Shown here: in pieces, positions 8,279 through 16,036 of the stretch
Position numbering within the stretch: position 1 is the stretch's first letter
How the letters are laid out: each line of letters opens with the position of its first letter
Made by a program: the position numbers and the translations under genes
DNA from: a virus
Length of the DNA stretch: 64,000 bases
IMG/VR virus record: IMGVR_UViG_3300042447_000151
Location: 1 to 64,000 of that record
Direction: 5' to 3' (one strand)
The notes under the pieces: model-generated
Database searches by the model: none
The model's input: only the letters and a program-made list of their open reading frames with translations
What the model was told of the DNA's origin: nothing

Positions 8279-9133
8279 TTATAGTCCGCAGAAACCTGAG
8301 TCGCATTCGTTAAAGTCCGACTCAAATAATTCCACTTGTTTAAATGATTCTTTGATTTTATTATAAGATGTACCCTTGATAAATCTAGCCGAGTCGGTCT
8401 CCTGATTAGCGAACCAATCAAACTTAGTGGGCTGAATTTCCGACATTAACTTAAGTAAAGCAGGATTACGATGGAAACATCCAACACAGTTGTTCATGTA
8501 AGCGAACCTGACTGGCTTATCTTTCCAATACTCGTGAACCTGCTCTCTTAAAATGTTCTCTTCTATCAAAGGGAATCTTGGTGTGCGGTATGGGATAGAG
8601 TGCCACTTATGTCTGCCACGCTCGTTAGTTGACTTGATAACCCTAAAGTTCTCAATGCCATCTACGCAACGCTTCAACATATTGTTGGCACGTCTAGTCT
8701 CATTAGCCCTGAACCCAATTCTCATTTCAACAGGTAAATCCGTGTTGGCTCTACACCATTCAAAGATTGGGTTAACTTTCATATGCACCGTGCAGAATCT
8801 TTGCATTACATTAGGCAAGTATTTATAATACTCCCCATTGTCTTTGCGATTCTTGTTAACGATTGAGTCAAAAGTTGGGCCGGTTATCCAAGTAATCTTT
8901 CTGCCTAGATACTGCTCTAAATCTAGCATCGTGTAGATAATTGCATCCTCTTCTAGCGTACCAATAAAATCAGTCTGAAGTCTGTCCTCTACAATCTTTC
9001 TGATTGCATCGTCCTTAAACTTACACGACTCATCTGTGGTTCTAACCAAAGAGAATAAATCTACGTCAGCTGGGAAATGAGCCGCCATATACGATGATGT
9101 TTTGCCTCCACTTAAAGAGTTGACTGTTGTCAT
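8279..9133 (-). CDS. PAPS-reductase-like PP-loop protein
   Basis: A 284-residue member of the adenine-nucleotide alpha-hydrolase family. The PP-loop SLSGGKTSS is near the N-terminus, and a Cys pair in NNCVGCFHRNP lies near residue 217. Phage proteins of this type are usually labelled phosphoadenosine phosphosulfate reductase, but they lack the full sulphate-assimilation context. They may instead modify nucleic acid or sulphur carriers, as the related DndC does. The start overlaps the stop of the next gene in the transcript (ATGA, 9130-9133), indicating coupling to the primase-helicase gene. Confidence 0.75.
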   Translation of the reverse strand: MTTVNSLSGGKTSSYMAAHFPADVDLFSLVRTTDESCKFKDDAIRKIVEDRLQTDFIGTLEEDAIIYTMLDLEQYLGRKITWITGPTFDSIVNKNRKDNGEYYKYLPNVMQRFCTVHMKVNPIFEWCRANTDLPVEMRIGFRANETRRANNMLKRCVDGIENFRVIKSTNERGRHKWHSIPYRTPRFPLIEENILREQVHEYWKDKPVRFAYMNNCVGCFHRNPALLKLMSEIQPTKFDWFANQETDSARFIKGTSYNKIKESFKQVELFESDFNECDSGFCGL

Positions 9134-11508
9134 AATAATTCTAATTGTTTATCTTCTTTTAATGGGAACACCATCCACTTACCTGCACCATCACGACCCT
9201 CTACAGGGTTGCTACCAGTTAAATGCAAGCAGTAGGTACGTAGCCACGAATTAAATCGTTGCTTAGATAGCATACGGAACATTCCGTTGTTATCCGCTAT
9301 AAACTTATCAAACACATCATCAGGTCTGAATCGCTGATTCATCAGTATGAATGATGGCCCAAACTCATGAGCCCACTCAGCAAACTCAGCGTTAGTCTCT
9401 GCCCTGAACTTACGTTCTTTAAGGTTTACAAAGTTACACTTAACCAAGCCAGTATTTAGATAGCCCTGCAATACTTTGATCATGTAGTTGTCGAACGCAC
9501 ACCAATCATCTTGGCTCCAATCATTGAACAACAACCGACCAAACTCATCCTGAGGTGTGAAGTCTTTAGAATAGAATTGCTTAAACTCCATCTCCCACTT
9601 ACGCCTCTCAAATGAGTTACCCTTACCTTGGATAGCGTAGTTAGTCGTTATGACCACCTTGGGTGACTTATGGAATGGGATCTTAATCGCATCCTTGTTC
9701 TTACGCTCGACCGTTATACCCTCAGTGACTACCGAGAATAAACGTTCAAAGTCAAAGTTCTTCTTCACATCATCGAACACCAACACCTGCGTGTCTGTGC
9801 TCACTAACTGATAGGCAAAAGACTTATCGAACGAGAATGACTTACCATCAATGGTGACTGCCTTCTTCATGCGACTGATGCCGTTCATGAATAGACCCTT
9901 ACCAGTACCACCCTCAGGGTTCTCTGATATCACCTCATCATTAATGATTACTGCAGGGCAGTAGCCACCATTCTTAAATGCATGCAGGATGAACCCAATG
10001 GTCGACTCGATAGATGCCACACGTTGGTCATCATTGCCACCGATGTTGCGAATGAATGTCTTGTAGTCACACTCATCTGCGGGGCAGAACACAAAGTCAC
10101 GTTGGATGACTTGGTCAGACCAAACGTAACCACCTAAGTCCTCGTAGTTAAGCAGGACAGTTTGGTTCTTAGTCACCTTGACTACACCATTCTTGAAGTA
10201 TAGATACGCCTCATCTTTTGTGTCCTCCACAAAGTAGATGTTGACCGAGTCAAGCATAGACAAGAAGTCCTCTCTAAAGAATCGGGTCTTGTCCGCAAAG
10301 TAATTGTACACGCTTAGATCCTGAAAGTTATCAAGGATATGGTTTAATACAAAGTCCTTGATGTCATCCTCTGTGCACATCTCAATCAAGTTCTGATTGA
10401 TTCGTACAAAGATGAAGCCCTTGTTACCCTCAGGCACATACTTGCGATACCCATTGTTTTCTAAGAATGTCTTGAGCTCGTAGTGAATTAATGTCACCAC
10501 ACCCTTATCACTCTTAGTCCAGAATGTATTCTTGCTTTGCTCCTCCTCGATTCTAGTTAGTACTGAATCAATCGTTCCGTCCTCCACTCCGGAGGCTTTC
10601 AGTTGAGAACGGATGTCCTTTTTTGGCACACCACGGCTAAGTTGATTCTTTGCAAAGTCAACACGTGAAGTGTCCTCAAAATACTTGGTGGCATACTTGT
10701 CAGTATGGCGATAGGCTGAGTCAATGATAGATTGAATCTCCTTGGTTGTAAAGTCCTCAGATGCAAATGCCATCATGCGATACATCGCCTCAGACTTAGA
10801 CACACCATACTCATTAAAAGCCATAGCCAACACGAACAGATTGTTGTTGCGTGCACCTGACACAAAGCCAAACTTATTATCCCACCACTTAGCTAGTCTA
10901 TTGATGATTTCGTTCTCATCATCGATAGGAATGGTTGGTCTCATGTCCTTGGTCACGTGCTCAATCTCTGCATCATCAATCTTGTTCCACTCAATAGAGT
11001 TGATGTTAACAAAGATGGTCGGATCGTATGATTCGTAGCACACACGTGACACATTCTTGGATGTCTTATCAAACTGCTCGCAGTTATAGTAAGCCTCCAA
11101 TGCATTGAAGAATGACTTGTGCTTGTTAGCATCCTTTGGTATCTTAACCAATACCTTCAGGCCATTGCCTGATGGGGATATAAAAACTGAAAACGTATAA
11201 GGGTCATTAGCCAATTCATCTTTCTTGGCTAGTATCTCATCATTGGATGGGAAGTTATCGAAGTCTAAACAGATAAGACCACTATGCTCCATGAGAGCCG
11301 AGTCTTCACGTTTAGAGAACGTACCTGAGAAACATATCGCAGGCAACTCTTGCTTGAGCTTGTTACGTAGCTCCTTATCTTTCTCCAATCTAATCTTGCG
11401 GACAATGTCTTTGGACTTACCCTCTTTTACTCTAGAGAGTATAGCCAAGACATCCCGATAGAATGGGACAGATGTCTCTTTTATGTTAGAAAAAATAGTT
11501 ACTTGCAC
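9130..11508 (-). CDS. Primase-helicase with VirE-N domain
   Basis: A 792-residue replication protein. Residues 1-190 match the VirE-N/BT4734-type domain of Bacteroidota mobile elements (SGLICLDFDN, then FISPSGNGLKVLVKI, an acidic primase-like core). Residues about 205-275 resemble a primase C-terminal helical domain. The C-terminal half is a superfamily 3-type helicase with Walker A GGTGKGLF (about 529), Walker B VLVFDDV (about 575), and the TTNYAI sensor region followed by FERRKWEMEF. It probably primes and unwinds at the phage origin. It is preceded by a 212-bp gap with TTGTACAC repeats, which may be its control region or an origin. Confidence 0.85.
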   Translation of the reverse strand: MQVTIFSNIKETSVPFYRDVLAILSRVKEGKSKDIVRKIRLEKDKELRNKLKQELPAICFSGTFSKREDSALMEHSGLICLDFDNFPSNDEILAKKDELANDPYTFSVFISPSGNGLKVLVKIPKDANKHKSFFNALEAYYNCEQFDKTSKNVSRVCYESYDPTIFVNINSIEWNKIDDAEIEHVTKDMRPTIPIDDENEIINRLAKWWDNKFGFVSGARNNNLFVLAMAFNEYGVSKSEAMYRMMAFASEDFTTKEIQSIIDSAYRHTDKYATKYFEDTSRVDFAKNQLSRGVPKKDIRSQLKASGVEDGTIDSVLTRIEEEQSKNTFWTKSDKGVVTLIHYELKTFLENNGYRKYVPEGNKGFIFVRINQNLIEMCTEDDIKDFVLNHILDNFQDLSVYNYFADKTRFFREDFLSMLDSVNIYFVEDTKDEAYLYFKNGVVKVTKNQTVLLNYEDLGGYVWSDQVIQRDFVFCPADECDYKTFIRNIGGNDDQRVASIESTIGFILHAFKNGGYCPAVIINDEVISENPEGGTGKGLFMNGISRMKKAVTIDGKSFSFDKSFAYQLVSTDTQVLVFDDVKKNFDFERLFSVVTEGITVERKNKDAIKIPFHKSPKVVITTNYAIQGKGNSFERRKWEMEFKQFYSKDFTPQDEFGRLLFNDWSQDDWCAFDNYMIKVLQGYLNTGLVKCNFVNLKERKFRAETNAEFAEWAHEFGPSFILMNQRFRPDDVFDKFIADNNGMFRMLSKQRFNSWLRTYCLHLTGSNPVEGRDGAGKWMVFPLKEDKQLELL

Positions 11509-11531
11509 GTCGTTTTAATTAAAGTGAGCAC

Positions 11532-11716
11532 TTTGTACACTGTTTTGTGTACAAAATTTTTAATTTGTACACTAGTTAACTAATTGATTATTAGTATATT
11601 ATATTCTTTTATGTACAAAGTGAACAAAATATATAAGAAAAAGAGAAAAAATAATTTACCTGTAAAAGAAAAAATATATTTCATCTAAGTCAGACATATT
11701 TTGTTCATTTGTACAC
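11532..11716. repeat. TTGTACAC repeat block A (candidate origin or operator)
   Basis: The gene-free stretch before the primase gene contains TTGTACAC or its complement at 11533-11540, 11547-11554, 11565-11572 and 11709-11716. Between them lies a very AT-rich core and the sequence GTACAAAGTGAACAAAATAT (within 11610-11633). The core sequence recurs almost unchanged at 21874-21897 inside a second block of the same repeats. Repeated short sites around an AT-rich core resemble iteron origins or a multi-site operator. I cannot decide which. Confidence 0.55.
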
Positions 11717-11720
11717 AAGA

Positions 11721-12020
11721 CTAGAACGGAAGGTCAGTCTCTTCTACCGTTGGAGTTGGTGCAGGAGCTGGTGCTTTCTTAGCAGTTGAACCACCTTCAG
11801 ATGACCAAGCAATCTTACCATTACCTAGGTAGTTCTTCTTCTCCTTGGCCTCACGCTCTTCCTTAGATTGAGACTCATAGATACCTGCTTGGTTTCCGTA
11901 CTGGTCTACCTCATCATTGATAGATATAGTAATGTTAAGGTACGTGCCCTTGTCTCCTTTGATTAACTTATCCTTAGAGATTTTTGATACATCAATAGAT
12001 GCTGAAATTAATTGTGCCAT
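11721..12020 (-). CDS. SSB-like single-stranded DNA-binding protein
   Basis: A 99-residue protein with an N-terminal OB-like segment (AQLISASIDVSKISK, then GTYLNITISINDEV), a flexible Pro/Ala-rich linker (APAPAPTPT) and an acidic hydrophobic tip (EETDLPF) typical of SSB proteins, which use the tip to recruit partners. It is much smaller than bacterial SSB. Its position next to a RecE-like exonuclease and an annealing protein supports a role in replication and recombination. Confidence 0.65.
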   Translation of the reverse strand: MAQLISASIDVSKISKDKLIKGDKGTYLNITISINDEVDQYGNQAGIYESQSKEEREAKEKKNYLGNGKIAWSSEGGSTAKKAPAPAPTPTVEETDLPF

Positions 12021-12032
12021 AATTGTTTTTGT

Positions 12033-12761
12033 TTATAAAGTTTCTAATTTAAAATACTGAGTAATATCATCGGTCGCATTTGGCCCGAAGAACTTTTGGT
12101 ACACCTCGATGGCCTTGTAGACCTTCTCTCTGCCCCGATCTAAGAATTCATCTGAGCACTCAAACAAGCCCGTACGGCAACTATCTTTCTCTACTGCGAT
12201 AAATACCATAGGCTTGCCAAATAACTGGTTGTAGATGTAAGCCTGCGAGTCGTAGTTATACTTGCGTGCAGAGAACTTAAAGTCATCTAAGTTAGCCGTG
12301 GTCTTGAGGTCAATAAGAATCTCATCACCGACAATATCCGACTTACCTTTCCATTGGATTCCACCAATCTCTCCGATGGCCGGAACCTCATAAGAGTTTG
12401 ATGAGTCACGGATCATGTCGTAGAACGTGAGGTTGCCCATCAATGCCTTGGCCATACGCTCGCAGTCATCAACTTCTTTCTGAAGCAATAGCATGTCTGT
12501 GCCTGATGAGGCCAATGCCTCCTTGTAGATGTTAGTCGTACGTGTTGAGCAGTCCACGGCCACAAAGTTTTTTAACTTCTCAGGCTCAAGGATGAACGTA
12601 TGAAAGTAAGACCCTGCAAGCATAGCAGGAGTCTTCTCTTTCGGCACACCATACTGCGATGGGTTATATAATAACGCTCCGATGTCGGAGTTGGATAAGT
12701 AGTTCTTACCAATTCCAGAATAATATTCTGAATCGTTTTTCAATGTTTCTAAAATTTCCAT
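12033..12761 (-). CDS. RecE-like PD-(D/E)XK exonuclease
   Basis: A 242-residue nuclease of the RecE/exodeoxyribonuclease VIII type. Recognisable segments are YLSNSDIGALLYNPSQYG near the N-terminus, the motif LAGSYFHTFILEP, the catalytic KGKSDIVGDEILIDLKTT (D and the D-x-K element), and SAQAYIYNQ-like DSQAYIYNQ, which aligns a Gln and Tyr with the end of the active site. It would resect dsDNA ends to give single strands for the adjacent Sak3-like annealing protein. The stop-start junction with that gene shares one base (TAATG type). Confidence 0.8.
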   Translation of the reverse strand: MEILETLKNDSEYYSGIGKNYLSNSDIGALLYNPSQYGVPKEKTPAMLAGSYFHTFILEPEKLKNFVAVDCSTRTTNIYKEALASSGTDMLLLQKEVDDCERMAKALMGNLTFYDMIRDSSNSYEVPAIGEIGGIQWKGKSDIVGDEILIDLKTTANLDDFKFSARKYNYDSQAYIYNQLFGKPMVFIAVEKDSCRTGLFECSDEFLDRGREKVYKAIEVYQKFFGPNATDDITQYFKLETL

Positions 12762-13354
12762 TACTCCTTAAGTTTATTAATTGCGTTTTTTACTTCATTA
12801 GATAAATCGTACTTCTTGGATAAGTTCTTGAACACATCCTCAGACTTGAGCCCTATGTTATCAACCACATAGTTGACCACCTTCTCCCAATTAGCATCGC
12901 CTATTGCAAGAGCAATCTTACCCGCAGGTTTAGCCACCACCTTAGCAGGTGTGCCATCAGTTGCCTCAGGGAAATCCTCCTTAGCATAGATGTTAAGAGC
13001 CAAGCCATGTAGAGCCAATGCCTTTACCGTGGAACGCTGAATAGTTTTGTTTACATCGAATGATGTAAGACTAGCTAGTGGGATAGACTTGTTCATGTGG
13101 TTCATCACTGGCAAGTAGTCAATGTACTCCAATCCATTGATTGTAACCCCTACCTTGACCCAAGCCGTAGCCCCATCTGAAAAGTAGTTCATCCCAGTCT
13201 CAGACTCGTACACCGTACGTGTCATGTCAGGGAATAATTTCTTGCATTCTGCCCAAGCAGTAGCCCAAGAAAGGTAAGATAATTGACCTCTCTTTTCTAC
13301 TTTAGATGAGAGGTTGAGAGCAGATAACTGCTCAAACACTGATTTGTTAGACAT
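12761..13354 (-). CDS. DUF1071/Sak3-like single-strand annealing protein
   Basis: A 197-residue protein matching DUF1071 (Sak3-type phage recombinases). Hallmarks are the N-terminal QLSYLSWATAWAECKK, then the VTINGLEYIDYLPVM segment, DVNKTIQRSTVKALAL, and HGLALNIYAKED. These proteins anneal complementary single strands in phage recombination. A RecE-like exonuclease and an SSB-like protein follow in the same transcript, making a compact recombination module. A TTG-N19-TAAATTTG promoter lies 25 bp upstream. Confidence 0.8.
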   Translation of the reverse strand: MSNKSVFEQLSALNLSSKVEKRGQLSYLSWATAWAECKKLFPDMTRTVYESETGMNYFSDGATAWVKVGVTINGLEYIDYLPVMNHMNKSIPLASLTSFDVNKTIQRSTVKALALHGLALNIYAKEDFPEATDGTPAKVVAKPAGKIALAIGDANWEKVVNYVVDNIGLKSEDVFKNLSKKYDLSNEVKNAINKLKE

Positions 13355-13378
13355 ATTATATTAAGTTAAAGTGAGCCA

Positions 13379-13408
13379 CAAATTTAATTTTTTTCTTGGA
13401 ATAAGCAA
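13379..13408 (-). promoter_or_regulatory. Promoter of the recombination operon
   Basis: On the minus strand TTG (13408-13406) and TAAATTTG (13386-13379) are separated by 19 bp, matching the Bacteroidota housekeeping promoter pattern (TTG, 19-21 bp, TAnnTTTG). It lies 25 bp before the Sak3-like start codon and inside the 3' end of the preceding gene, giving the recombination genes independent transcription. Confidence 0.6.
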
Positions 13409-13692
13409 TAGCCAAGCAATAAATAATTATACAAATCGGCAAATCTTGATGACAAAGGTTCCGCCGCTTTTAGATCAGGATTCTTGATGTGTGCCTGAAT
13501 AGAGCTCAATTGCTTATCAAAAAAGATAGACCACACTTGTAATGGAGTGACACCAGCTCGCTTGGCAGACTCCTTAAAATTGTTGAGAATGTCTACATTC
13601 TCTAACGTGTACTCAGGTTGCTTTGCCTCTCTGATGGACATCGCATGGTTGTAGAGCGTATCGTACGCTTCGTTGAATTGTTCTTGTGTCAT
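13384..13692 (-). CDS. Hypothetical protein, possible nucleotide-modification-associated fold
   Basis: A 102-residue helical protein. The segment FKESAKRAGVTPLQVWSIFF, followed by FDKQLSSIQAHIKN and SRFADLYNYLLLGY, resembles small phage proteins grouped with DUF1599 or nucleotide-modification-associated domains, all-alpha proteins related to MazG-type folds. That assignment is from memory of the pattern and is tentative. It has no signal peptide. The promoter of the recombination operon lies inside its 3' end. Confidence 0.55.
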   Translation of the reverse strand: MTQEQFNEAYDTLYNHAMSIREAKQPEYTLENVDILNNFKESAKRAGVTPLQVWSIFFDKQLSSIQAHIKNPDLKAAEPLSSRFADLYNYLLLGYCLFQEKN

Positions 13693-13698
13693 TTGATT

Positions 13699-13830
13699 TT
13701 AATTTAAAAAGTCATCACCCTTATAGTCAGGATGGTTTTTGTTCATGTTATCTATGCCATTTACCCACAGGTAAACAAGTGGTGCAAGCACCAGTGCATG
13801 GATTATAAATAATGCTACGTATGTTATCAT
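13699..13830 (-). CDS. Tiny membrane protein, 43 aa
   Basis: A 43-residue protein with one clear membrane span (ITYVALFIIHALVLAPLVYL) followed by a short polar tail (NKNHPDYKGDDFLN). Its start codon overlaps the stop of the upstream gene in an ATGA junction (13827-13830), strong support for a real coupled gene. It is one of several tiny membrane proteins in this accessory region. The function is unknown; inner-membrane effectors against host or rival phages are one option. Confidence 0.65.
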   Translation of the reverse strand: MITYVALFIIHALVLAPLVYLWVNGIDNMNKNHPDYKGDDFLN

Positions 13831-14087
13831 TTTAAGTATCTATCTATAGCGTTTAAAATTTGCTCGTGATCAATAGCATAAGCTATCTTAATGTTAAAAT
13901 ACTTTCTATCAGTTATCCAATGCTCAGGCAAATGGTCAAACTGAATAAGTAGGTAATGGTAGTCACCACTGGATTTAAGCACCAACAAATTGTTGCCACC
14001 AAGCACACTAGCATAGCGTAGCCCTTTCTCCCTGAGGGAACGCTTAGTCTTATTACATAAGCCAACAGTAGTTATCTTTTTGCCCAT
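13827..14087 (-). CDS. Hypothetical protein, 86 aa
   Basis: I do not recognise this protein. The frame is open to 14132, but the start at 14087 (MGKKITTVGLCNKTK) is preferred because it overlaps the upstream zinc-ribbon gene by only 16 bp. The N-terminus is basic (TKRSLREKGLR) and the middle is beta-rich (NNLLVLKSSGDYHYLLIQF). It ends in an ATGA junction with the tiny membrane protein gene. Confidence 0.6.
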   Translation of the reverse strand: MGKKITTVGLCNKTKRSLREKGLRYASVLGGNNLLVLKSSGDYHYLLIQFDHLPEHWITDRKYFNIKIAYAIDHEQILNAIDRYLK

Positions 14088-14374
14088 TCTTCTGAGTAGT
14101 CTATAGGTGCATAGAACTTTGTTTGAACCCAACCAGTCTTGCGTAGTCTACGCTTCTTATGGTCAATGTAAGGGTAAAACGTGAAGTGGCCCTGCTTGTG
14201 CTTTTGCAACTGCATCGTTTTATCACAATCATCGCATACTAGGTTCATCGTTAGCTTATTGCCTGACTTGACGAACAACTTCTCGACCACACTTAGGTCG
14301 TGCTCATGCTGACACCATGGGCATCGCATGTCGGATTCCTCGAATCCTTTTCGGGATCTAATTAGCTTTTCCAT
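14072..14374 (-). CDS. Zinc-ribbon protein, 100 aa
   Basis: A 100-residue protein with a two-knuckle zinc ribbon: CPWC near residue 18 and CDDC near residue 48. A basic, Arg/Lys-rich second half (HKKRRLRKTG) follows, so nucleic-acid binding is likely. The start codon overlaps the stop of the upstream membrane-protein gene (TAATG). It has no known partner. Confidence 0.65.
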   Translation of the reverse strand: MEKLIRSRKGFEESDMRCPWCQHEHDLSVVEKLFVKSGNKLTMNLVCDDCDKTMQLQKHKQGHFTFYPYIDHKKRRLRKTGWVQTKFYAPIDYSEEWAKR

Positions 14375-14505
14375 TAGCTGAATCTGATTAAAATGTAAAT
14401 AGATAGTAATGCACTCAATGTGCCTGATGCACCAATGATAACACCAGTTACGAATTGTCTAAAGGCAATCTCTGAGACTTCCTTGCAATTAAATTTTTCT
14501 TCCAT
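14374..14505 (-). CDS. Tiny membrane protein, 43 aa
   Basis: A 43-residue protein with a polar N-terminus (MEEKFNCKEVSEIAF) and one membrane span (FVTGVIIGASGTLSALLSIY). Its stop overlaps the start of the zinc-ribbon gene (TAATG), and its start lies inside the 3' end of the DnaA-like gene by 17 bp. This packing supports it as a gene. The function is unknown. Confidence 0.6.
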   Translation of the reverse strand: MEEKFNCKEVSEIAFRQFVTGVIIGASGTLSALLSIYILIRFS

Positions 14506-14821
14506 CTCTTTCTCTAGCTAGTTCTTGTTTAGATTTAGCAGTAACCAAATTAGTTCTGCCAGTTTGATTCTTTTCAAATTCGGTCATCTTCTTGATGCCG
14601 TACAAAATTGACGCATGGTCAATAGGATAGCCGTACCGCTCGCAGTAACGGCCAATCTCCCATAGCTTGATGCCCTCATCATTACATAACTTGTAAAAAT
14701 GGTGGCGAGCCGATACAATCGTTTTTAACTTGGTGTTTAAAAACATATCTTTCTTTCTGATCCGATGGCGATAGCAGATTCTCCTTGAGATTCTATCTAT
14801 CTTATCTACGTCTGATATCAT
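14489..14821 (-). CDS. DnaA domain-IV-like DNA-binding protein
   Basis: A 110-residue protein resembling the DNA-binding domain IV of DnaA without any AAA+ domain. The arrangement is RKKDMFLNTKLKTIVSARHH, then EIGRYCERYG, then IDHASILYGIKKM, which matches the DnaA signature region in which DHSTV contacts the DnaA box. It is flanked by basic ends. It could read phage or host DnaA-box-like sites or compete with host DnaA. The start overlaps the upstream stop in an ATGA junction (14818-14821). Confidence 0.65.
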   Translation of the reverse strand: MISDVDKIDRISRRICYRHRIRKKDMFLNTKLKTIVSARHHFYKLCNDEGIKLWEIGRYCERYGYPIDHASILYGIKKMTEFEKNQTGRTNLVTAKSKQELARERDGRKI

Positions 14822-14970
14822 TTGTTTTTTAAATCGTTAACGTATACTGCCATTGATAATACAATGACTCCCGCAGTAAACAATAAAAAGGTGGCCGTCA
14901 TGTAGCCATAGTAGGCTGATAAAAGTACCGAGGCTAGTAGCCCATACGAAATTTTAAATAGTGAATTCAT
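14818..14970 (-). CDS. Small membrane protein, 50 aa
   Basis: A 50-residue protein (start at MNSLFKISYG, preferred over the more distal ATG at 15012 because it makes an ATGA overlap with the gene upstream). Two hydrophobic stretches (YGLLASVLLSAYYGYMTATF and LLFTAGVIVLSMAVYV) suggest two spans. ATGA overlaps on both sides (14967-14970 and 14818-14821) show tight translational coupling. Confidence 0.6.
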   Translation of the reverse strand: MNSLFKISYGLLASVLLSAYYGYMTATFLLFTAGVIVLSMAVYVNDLKNK

Positions 14971-15050
14971 AATGTGTTTCCGTAAATACCTAGTGCTAGT
15001 ACAACTAGCCACATAAGTATGATGAATAATAATTCTAAGGTTTTTTTCAT
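14967..15050 (-). CDS. Tiny membrane peptide, 27 aa
   Basis: A 27-residue peptide that is almost entirely one membrane span: MKKTLELLFIILMWLVVLAL followed by GIYGNTL. ATGA overlaps join it to the genes on both sides (15047-15050 and 14967-14970). Such a perfect chain of junctions is unlikely by chance, so I regard it as a gene despite its size. Confidence 0.55.
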   Translation of the reverse strand: MKKTLELLFIILMWLVVLALGIYGNTL

Positions 15051-15289
15051 AGTTCAGTATATTGGCTAATTATCTCATCGAAATCTCTGATTAGACCTTT
15101 GCTCTCGCTATCGTAACTAGTCCATACCCACGTGCTACCATCGTAGCACTGGAGAATATACTTCTTGGTCGTAGGGTCTTTGGTAAAATTCAGTTGAACT
15201 ACCCGACCCGTTGCCGTAGGTAGACGAAACATTCCGCCTTTCTTCCCAGAAATTATGAGTTCTCTGAACCGATCTATTTGCTCTATCAT
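15047..15289 (-). CDS. Hypothetical protein, 80 aa
   Basis: I do not recognise this protein. It is 80 residues, apparently beta-rich, with FRLPTATGRVVQLNF and STWVWTSYDSESK segments. Its first 155 bp overlap the 3' part of the gene 15135-15416 in a different frame, which is unusual. The downstream ATGA junction at 15047-15050 supports it as a gene. Confidence 0.6.
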   Translation of the reverse strand: MIEQIDRFRELIISGKKGGMFRLPTATGRVVQLNFTKDPTTKKYILQCYDGSTWVWTSYDSESKGLIRDFDEIISQYTEL

Positions 15290-15416
15290 TATCTATTTGA
15301 TTTAAAAATTGTTGGTGCTTCGCATTGTTATATTGCTCCACAAATTGTAAGATTTGATTGTCGTATTCGCAAGTCTGCCCGAACTGAGCATACTCGCACC
15401 ATTCGTTGTATGTCAT
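15135..15416 (-). CDS. Hypothetical protein with overprinted C-terminus, 93 aa
   Basis: A 93-residue protein. The start at 15416 (MTYNEWCEYAQFGQTC) is chosen because it overlaps the methyltransferase stop as ATGA (15413-15416); the frame is open to 15443. The first half is a Gln/Asn-rich acidic helix (DNQILQFVEQYNNAKHQQF). The second half is Arg/Ser-rich and low in complexity and is encoded across the next gene in another frame, so it may be an accidental 3' extension. Confidence 0.5.
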   Translation of the reverse strand: MTYNEWCEYAQFGQTCEYDNQILQFVEQYNNAKHQQFLNQIDNDRANRSVQRTHNFWEERRNVSSTYGNGSGSSTEFYQRPYDQEVYSPVLRW

Positions 15417-16036
15417 AAACAAGATTTTAAAATTTCGTAACACAATAAATTAGGTAGCTTACTTCGCTCATACGCATTGGATAAACCTTGCGTACCAGTG
15501 CGAGAGCCACGAGGTGCAGAGGTGTGGCAAGCATCGCCATTACTGCACATAGGCCGTGGACTCCAATAGATATTGTTTGTCCATATATCAGTAGGCTTCA
15601 TTCGCTCATCACCGTATTGACAATACGTGACTGAATTACGATGGAACTTTTTGCTATTCATAAAGTCCATCTTACGTAGCATACCACGTGGATTCTCAAT
15701 AAAGAAAAAGCTAGGATCAAAGTGCTCTATTATTTCAATAGTTTTTAATGCTAACCTTTTGCCCAGCTCCGCTGACTCAGACTTAGGCTGAGGTATACCC
15801 TTGTCATCCAAGTACCAATGCTTGCCAATACTGGCCACGCTGAATGAGGTGCATGGTGGCGATGCCCAAATGATGTCGGGCCGGAACGGCACTTTGCTTA
15901 CATCGAATTCAAGGATATTCACCACGTAGTGAATACCCTCAAAATCATTGATGTCAGATGAGTACACCTGCATGCCCATACGCTCGGCCATTTTGCCTAT
16001 TGACCTAGATCCTGCAAATAATTCTAGTACTTTCAT
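15413..16036 (-). CDS. Cytosine-C5-type DNA methyltransferase (short form)
   Basis: A 207-residue methyltransferase of the cytosine-C5 type. Motif I is KVLELFAGSRSIGKMAE, the catalytic motif IV is WASPPCTSFSVAS with C62, and FFIENPRGMLRK is the motif VI element. It is about two thirds the length of the other C5 enzyme in the window (3595-4509) and lacks a large target-recognition domain. It resembles the short phage DNA methyltransferases that I believe act on self-defined or pyrimidine targets. It is probably an anti-restriction enzyme; the target is unknown. Confidence 0.75.
   Translation of the reverse strand: MKVLELFAGSRSIGKMAERMGMQVYSSDINDFEGIHYVVNILEFDVSKVPFRPDIIWASPPCTSFSVASIGKHWYLDDKGIPQPKSESAELGKRLALKTIEIIEHFDPSFFFIENPRGMLRKMDFMNSKKFHRNSVTYCQYGDERMKPTDIWTNNIYWSPRPMCSNGDACHTSAPRGSRTGTQGLSNAYERSKLPNLLCYEILKSCL

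Noticed and set aside
8279-9133. A phosphorothioation (Dnd) system
   Set aside because: The PP-loop protein resembles DndC only in its nucleotide-binding motif and no other dnd gene lies nearby.
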